Positions 7,877 to 10,804 of a stretch of DNA of 10,804 nucleotides are shown here, one piece after another. The stretch lies in contig JAENRP010000580.1 in the NCBI GenBank assembly GCA_024741835.1, positions 1 to 10,804 of the forward strand, in the 5' to 3' direction. Source of the stretch: Diplocarpon mali (Eukaryota; Ascomycota; Leotiomycetes; Helotiales; Drepanopezizaceae). Every line of letters starts with the position of its first letter. Position 1 is the first letter of the stretch. The notes under the pieces were generated by a model. It worked only from the letters and a program-made list of their open reading frames with translations. It was not told where the DNA came from and searched no databases. Both the position numbers and the translations under genes were made by a program.

Positions 7877-8760
7877 TTCTTATATAGGAATCTATAGTGG
7901 CGGTTTTACCCTAAGGTAGTATCTCGTCTATCGATTAGAAGAAGGACTTAGTATAATATACATTCTAATAGAAGTGTATAGGAGCGTCGTCCTATAAGAG
8001 CCGGTATTACAATAGATAGCAGTGCCGCGCAATCTAAGCATTTCCTTAAGTAGAATAAATTAAGGTAAGTTAAATATTTATTACAAGGACTGCCGACTTA
8101 TTTTGAATATATTCCTATTATTTGATATTCTAAAGAGGGATAGAGCGAAATCTTACCGCTACCCTACATCTCGCTTATATACCCTACCTCTTATTTTGAC
8201 TTCGATCGTATTAATAAACCTATTAGCCGGTAGATATATCTTAACCTTACGAAGATTTGGAACCCACTAATAAGATTGTATTTAAGCTTCTTTATAAGTC
8301 TAGGCTATAAGTGATAGTTCTTCCGTAAGACCCTACGCGTTAGTGCTAGTAAGCAATTCTAAGCGAGCTATTTAAAGTAACCTGGATTTTATAGTTACTT
8401 TACGCCTAAGTCGAACTATCTAAATCGAGAATCATAATAGCATTATATCGGATTTTGAAATAGAATACCCTAATAAAATCATAGTAAGCCTAAGTCACAG
8501 CTATAGTATATATTTTAGCTAGCTATTGACTGGTGAATGTCATATACCTAAAGCCCAGCTCTAAGGGTTAGGACTAGCTCGACTTTTATACCACTAGTCG
8601 ATAGATCTCTATATATAAATGAGATCAAACGCTATAATACTACTACCAAATAATCCTATACATATTGCTAGCTAGGAGAAAGGCTCACTTCACCTCTTAT
8701 ATGTGGTAAGTACGGCCTCTTCAGCTCATTATAAGTCGATACAGGTATTTCATGGGAGTA
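7130..8760. other. TA-rich block with RIP-like mutation signature
   Basis: From about 7130 to about 8760 (edges good to some tens of bases) the DNA becomes rich in TA and poor in CA and TG. In the sample 7381-7440 I count 13 TA and 10 AT against 1 CA and 1 TG. This is what C-to-T change at CpA on both strands gives, the hallmark of repeat-induced point mutation in Pezizomycotina. Supporting it, the oxidoreductase frame inside the block has only TAA and TAG stops, and serine TCA appears as leucine TTA at a conserved site (about 7307). RIP acts on duplicated DNA, so a second copy of this segment probably exists or existed. The flanks on both sides have ordinary composition. Confidence 0.8.
7877..8760. 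other. Unidentified RIP-mutated sequence upstream of the oxidoreductase remnant
   Basis: About 880 bases with many stops in every frame. The part next to 7876 should hold the former promoter of the oxidoreductase. Several frames read like protein if the TAA/TAG stops are ignored. One plus-strand frame (codon positions set by 8100-8102) has about a dozen TAA/TAG stops and no TGA from 8100 to 8700 and runs without a break into an open frame at 8703-9104, so it may be a mutated gene. I recognise no transposon domain, terminal repeat or known family, and with so few TGA triplets in the block the pattern could be chance. Confidence 0.4.
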
Positions 8761-9683
8761 CAGTACCAAACAAGGCTCCATGGATTTCTAACTATCGTTT
8801 CTTTAGTATTAGAGATCTTTGCAAGCTCGGGTCGCAACCCACCCGCGAGCCGCCAATCCTGATGCCGCTCAGCGATGCCACCTTCCCAAGTGACGAGATC
8901 CAACCTCCTTACCCTCCTCGGCCTCCTCAGCCCAGAGTGTGCCTAACATTGAAACTCAAAATCCACACCTGCCAACGAACAAACAAGACACGGGATCTCT
9001 CTACCCTACATAAAAAGACTCCAAGCATACACCTCTACTCACCAGCTAGCAGAAGCCAGTCAAGAAAGAGGGCTACCAGACGCAATAGATCAAACCAGAC
9101 GTAGAATTAGAGTCATCAGCAATAGGACTCGGTTGGCGAGGTGCTCTTCCCGAAGAAACAGGTTTGACCTAATTTCTGCATGCTACGAGGCACTTTCCTT
9201 TGCTTGCGAGGCGCTTGATGCTGAGAAGGCTAGTTCTGTGTTTCCTCTGTTATGTTGTGGGGGTATTGCTGTCGGGGGTGTAGTACTGTACGACTTGGTA
9301 CTCGGAGGACCTCACCTCCCGCCTCGCTATACCACCAAAACGCATGGCTCGGCAGATTGCAGAGGCCGGGAATCGGGAGCGAGACTGAGGGAAGGCGAGA
9401 GCTCAAGTGGATTCGTATGTATCATTATATTATTTGCAATCATGGGTTTACCATTGTCATTACCGCACTCAGTCCCTGCTCACACCCACACTCGTACTCG
9501 TCTCCATCTAGATCCCCGGAACCAACCCCAATCCAAGCTGTGGCCCATGTGCGATATGTTATCTCAAGAGACCCGCCCGCACATCCGACGCCGACCGACA
9601 CGCGAGAATTGACAAAACAGACTCCAGCAACCGAGGGCCGGTCCAACTCGAAACCGTCCAGAGGCTACGCTTCAGCGCCCTGC
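8761..9683. other. Gene-poor stretch between RIP block and transcription factor gene
   Basis: Composition returns to normal here. A plus frame to 9104 and an overlapping plus frame open from about 8953 to 9612 exist, but both lack recognisable motifs, and the first is rich in Ser, Pro, Arg and Thr in a way typical of non-coding translation. The right part probably holds the 3' UTR of the transcription factor gene (minus strand). No tRNA, CRISPR array or clear repeat was seen. Confidence 0.5.
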
Positions 9684-10773
9684 TCACACCAACACCTCCT
9701 GCGTCGAGGCCTCGCCCCAGGTCCGCGAGAGTTCCAGCAGCTTCCGCTTGATGCCGTCGCTGACCCTCGACGCGACGCCCTGCTCCAGCAACGCCCCGCA
9801 ATGGCGCAGCACCTGCTCGGCCCGGATCTCGACGTGGCCCTCCACCCGGGGCGATGTCAGCACCGGCACGCCCTCGCCGTTCCAGAGATACGCGACCGCG
9901 GCCCGGTCATCCGGCATGACCGCGTCGATGGCGAGCAGCGGCCCTGTCTCCGAACGGGGGATGGGAGACCTCCCGGGGTCGGCCCGCGCCATGCCCTCGA
10001 GCCAGAGGATGAGAGCCGCGCGGTAGACGGCCGCGCTCCACCAGTGCGGCCGCCCCTCGCGCGGCATGGCGGCGACGAGCCGCAAGACCTGGCCGCAGTG
10101 GATGACGGCCTCCTCGGGCTGGTGGATGCAGCGCTGGTAGCGCGCGGTAAGCGCCTGGCTGCTGCCGTCGAAGCGCTCTCGCCGGGCCAGCCGCTCGATC
10201 TCCGGGAAGCACGTGACCGCGTTGAGGCTCACGAGGTGGTAGAGCACGAGGTTGGCACGGGTTACGGGGCAGGCGGGCTCGGCCTTGGCGTGGACGACGC
10301 AGAGCTCGTACCACTGGTGCAGCAGCGACTGGACTTCCTCCATCCGGAGCATCGTGCTCGCCCGCGTCACGGTGCGCGTCCCTCGGCGCGAGCCGAAGAA
10401 GTCGGATCCCGAGAAGCAGGACAGCACTTGTCGGAGATGGCAGAGCAGCGCCTGCAGAGGGTGCAGCAGGAGTTTCAGCTGCAGCGGCGACAGCTGGTCG
10501 TACCGGCGGCTGATGTTGTCGTGCAGCATGTCCTGGAACAGGTCGCACAGCGACGGCGTCAGGGGCCGGATCTCGTGCGGCGCGTGGGGACTCATCCAGC
10601 CGGTGGCGCCATTCGACTGCTGGATCGCGGCCAGCCACTCGGTGCCATCTTTGGCGAGCCACAGGCACTCCATCCCGGGCATCGGCGTCTGCAGCTCGCT
10701 GATGGACAGCACGGGCGCGGTGTCGTGGAAGAGCGAGAGCTCCTGGTCGACCATCACCCAGTTGTACACTAAC
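9684..10773 (-). CDS. Fungal-specific transcription factor, C-terminal exon (5' end outside window)
   Basis: The exon ends at TGA (9684-9686) and gives about 363 residues. Near its start it reads L-V-Y-N-W-V-M-V-D-Q-E-L-S-L-F, followed by L-Q-T-P-M-P-G and L-W-L-A-K-D-G-T-E-W, the pattern of the 'fungal-specific transcription factor domain' (Fungal_trans type) found behind Zn2Cys6 or C2H2 zinc fingers. A long helical C-terminal part ends in S-D-G-I-K-R-K-L-L-E-L-S-R-T-W, which I associate with the C2H2-finger members. The DNA-binding fingers must be encoded beyond 10804, so which finger type it has, and its targets, are unknown. A nuclear regulator of transcription is expected. Codons are strongly GC-rich at third positions, unlike NOC3, NIP7 and MRH4. 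A 506-residue plus-strand frame over the same bases is an antisense shadow produced by this GC bias. Confidence 0.75.
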
Positions 10774-10804
10774 CTGCTGGTTGTCAGCCGCTGCCGCGGT
10801 CATC
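10774..10804 (-). other. 3' end of an intron in the transcription factor gene
   Basis: On the minus strand a branch-site match GCTGAC (10788-10783) is followed by CAGCAG (10779-10774), then the coding sequence. The coding frame meets a stop (TGA at 10802-10800) just upstream, so an acceptor here is needed to continue the protein. The donor lies outside the window. Confidence 0.6.

Noticed and set aside
8562..8572. Internal telomere-like TAAGGGTTAGG
   Set aside because: Less than two units, imperfect, and within TA-rich mutated DNA; chance is likely.
7130..8760. Transposable element as the source of the RIP block
   Set aside because: No terminal repeats, target duplications, transposase or reverse transcriptase motifs seen, and the left half is an oxidoreductase gene; an element in 7877-8760 cannot be excluded.
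9133..9612. 159-residue plus frame
   Set aside because: No recognisable domain, a low-complexity His/Thr/Arg tail, and it overlaps the other long frame; not supported as a gene.
9252..10772. 506-residue plus frame, the longest open frame at the right end
   Set aside because: It is rich in Arg, Pro, Ala, Gly and His as expected for the antisense of a GC-rich gene, and the minus strand holds a recognisable transcription factor domain.
9907..10803. 298-residue minus frame starting at the window edge
   Set aside because: Same strand as the transcription factor but another frame; its Ala/Arg/Pro-rich composition shows it to be a GC-bias shadow.

Overview
The window is the left end of a fungal chromosome, most likely a filamentous ascomycete (Pezizomycotina). 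The evidence is a terminal CCCTAA (TTAGGG) array, a 49-base intron with GT...CTGAC...AG signals, single-exon ascomycete-like housekeeping genes, a gene with a fungal-specific transcription factor domain, and a TA-rich block that looks like repeat-induced point mutation (RIP). I cannot name the species.

Layout: 1-226 is telomere, about 37 repeat units. 227-844 has no convincing gene, though a short coding-like frame runs into the telomere from the minus strand. NOC3 (845-2851, minus) is a nucleolar/pre-60S assembly protein whose 3' end faces the telomere only about 620 bases away. A 196-base divergent promoter separates it from NIP7 (3048-3663, plus, one intron), another 60S biogenesis factor. 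MRH4 (4097-5977, plus), a mitochondrial DEAD-box helicase for mitoribosomal large-subunit assembly, follows. So the three genes nearest the chromosome end are all ribosome assembly factors, and there is no subtelomeric repeat or telomere-linked helicase between them and the telomere.

Beyond MRH4 the character changes. 6616-7876 (minus) is a decayed gene for a Gfo/Idh/MocA-type oxidoreductase. Its 3' part (below about 7130) has normal base composition with one frameshift. Its 5' part lies in a TA-rich, CA/TG-poor block (about 7130-8760) and carries 12 in-frame stops, all TAA or TAG and none TGA, as RIP would produce. The mutation boundary falls inside the gene. The rest of the block (7877-8760) is too decayed to identify. 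8761-9683 is gene-poor. The window ends in the GC-rich 3' part of a fungal-specific transcription factor gene (9684-10773, minus, 5' end outside).

The most interesting points are the half-RIPed oxidoreductase gene, the housekeeping genes sitting directly on the telomere (possible chromosome healing), and the run of ribosome-assembly genes with a compact shared promoter. I saw no clear new biological system.
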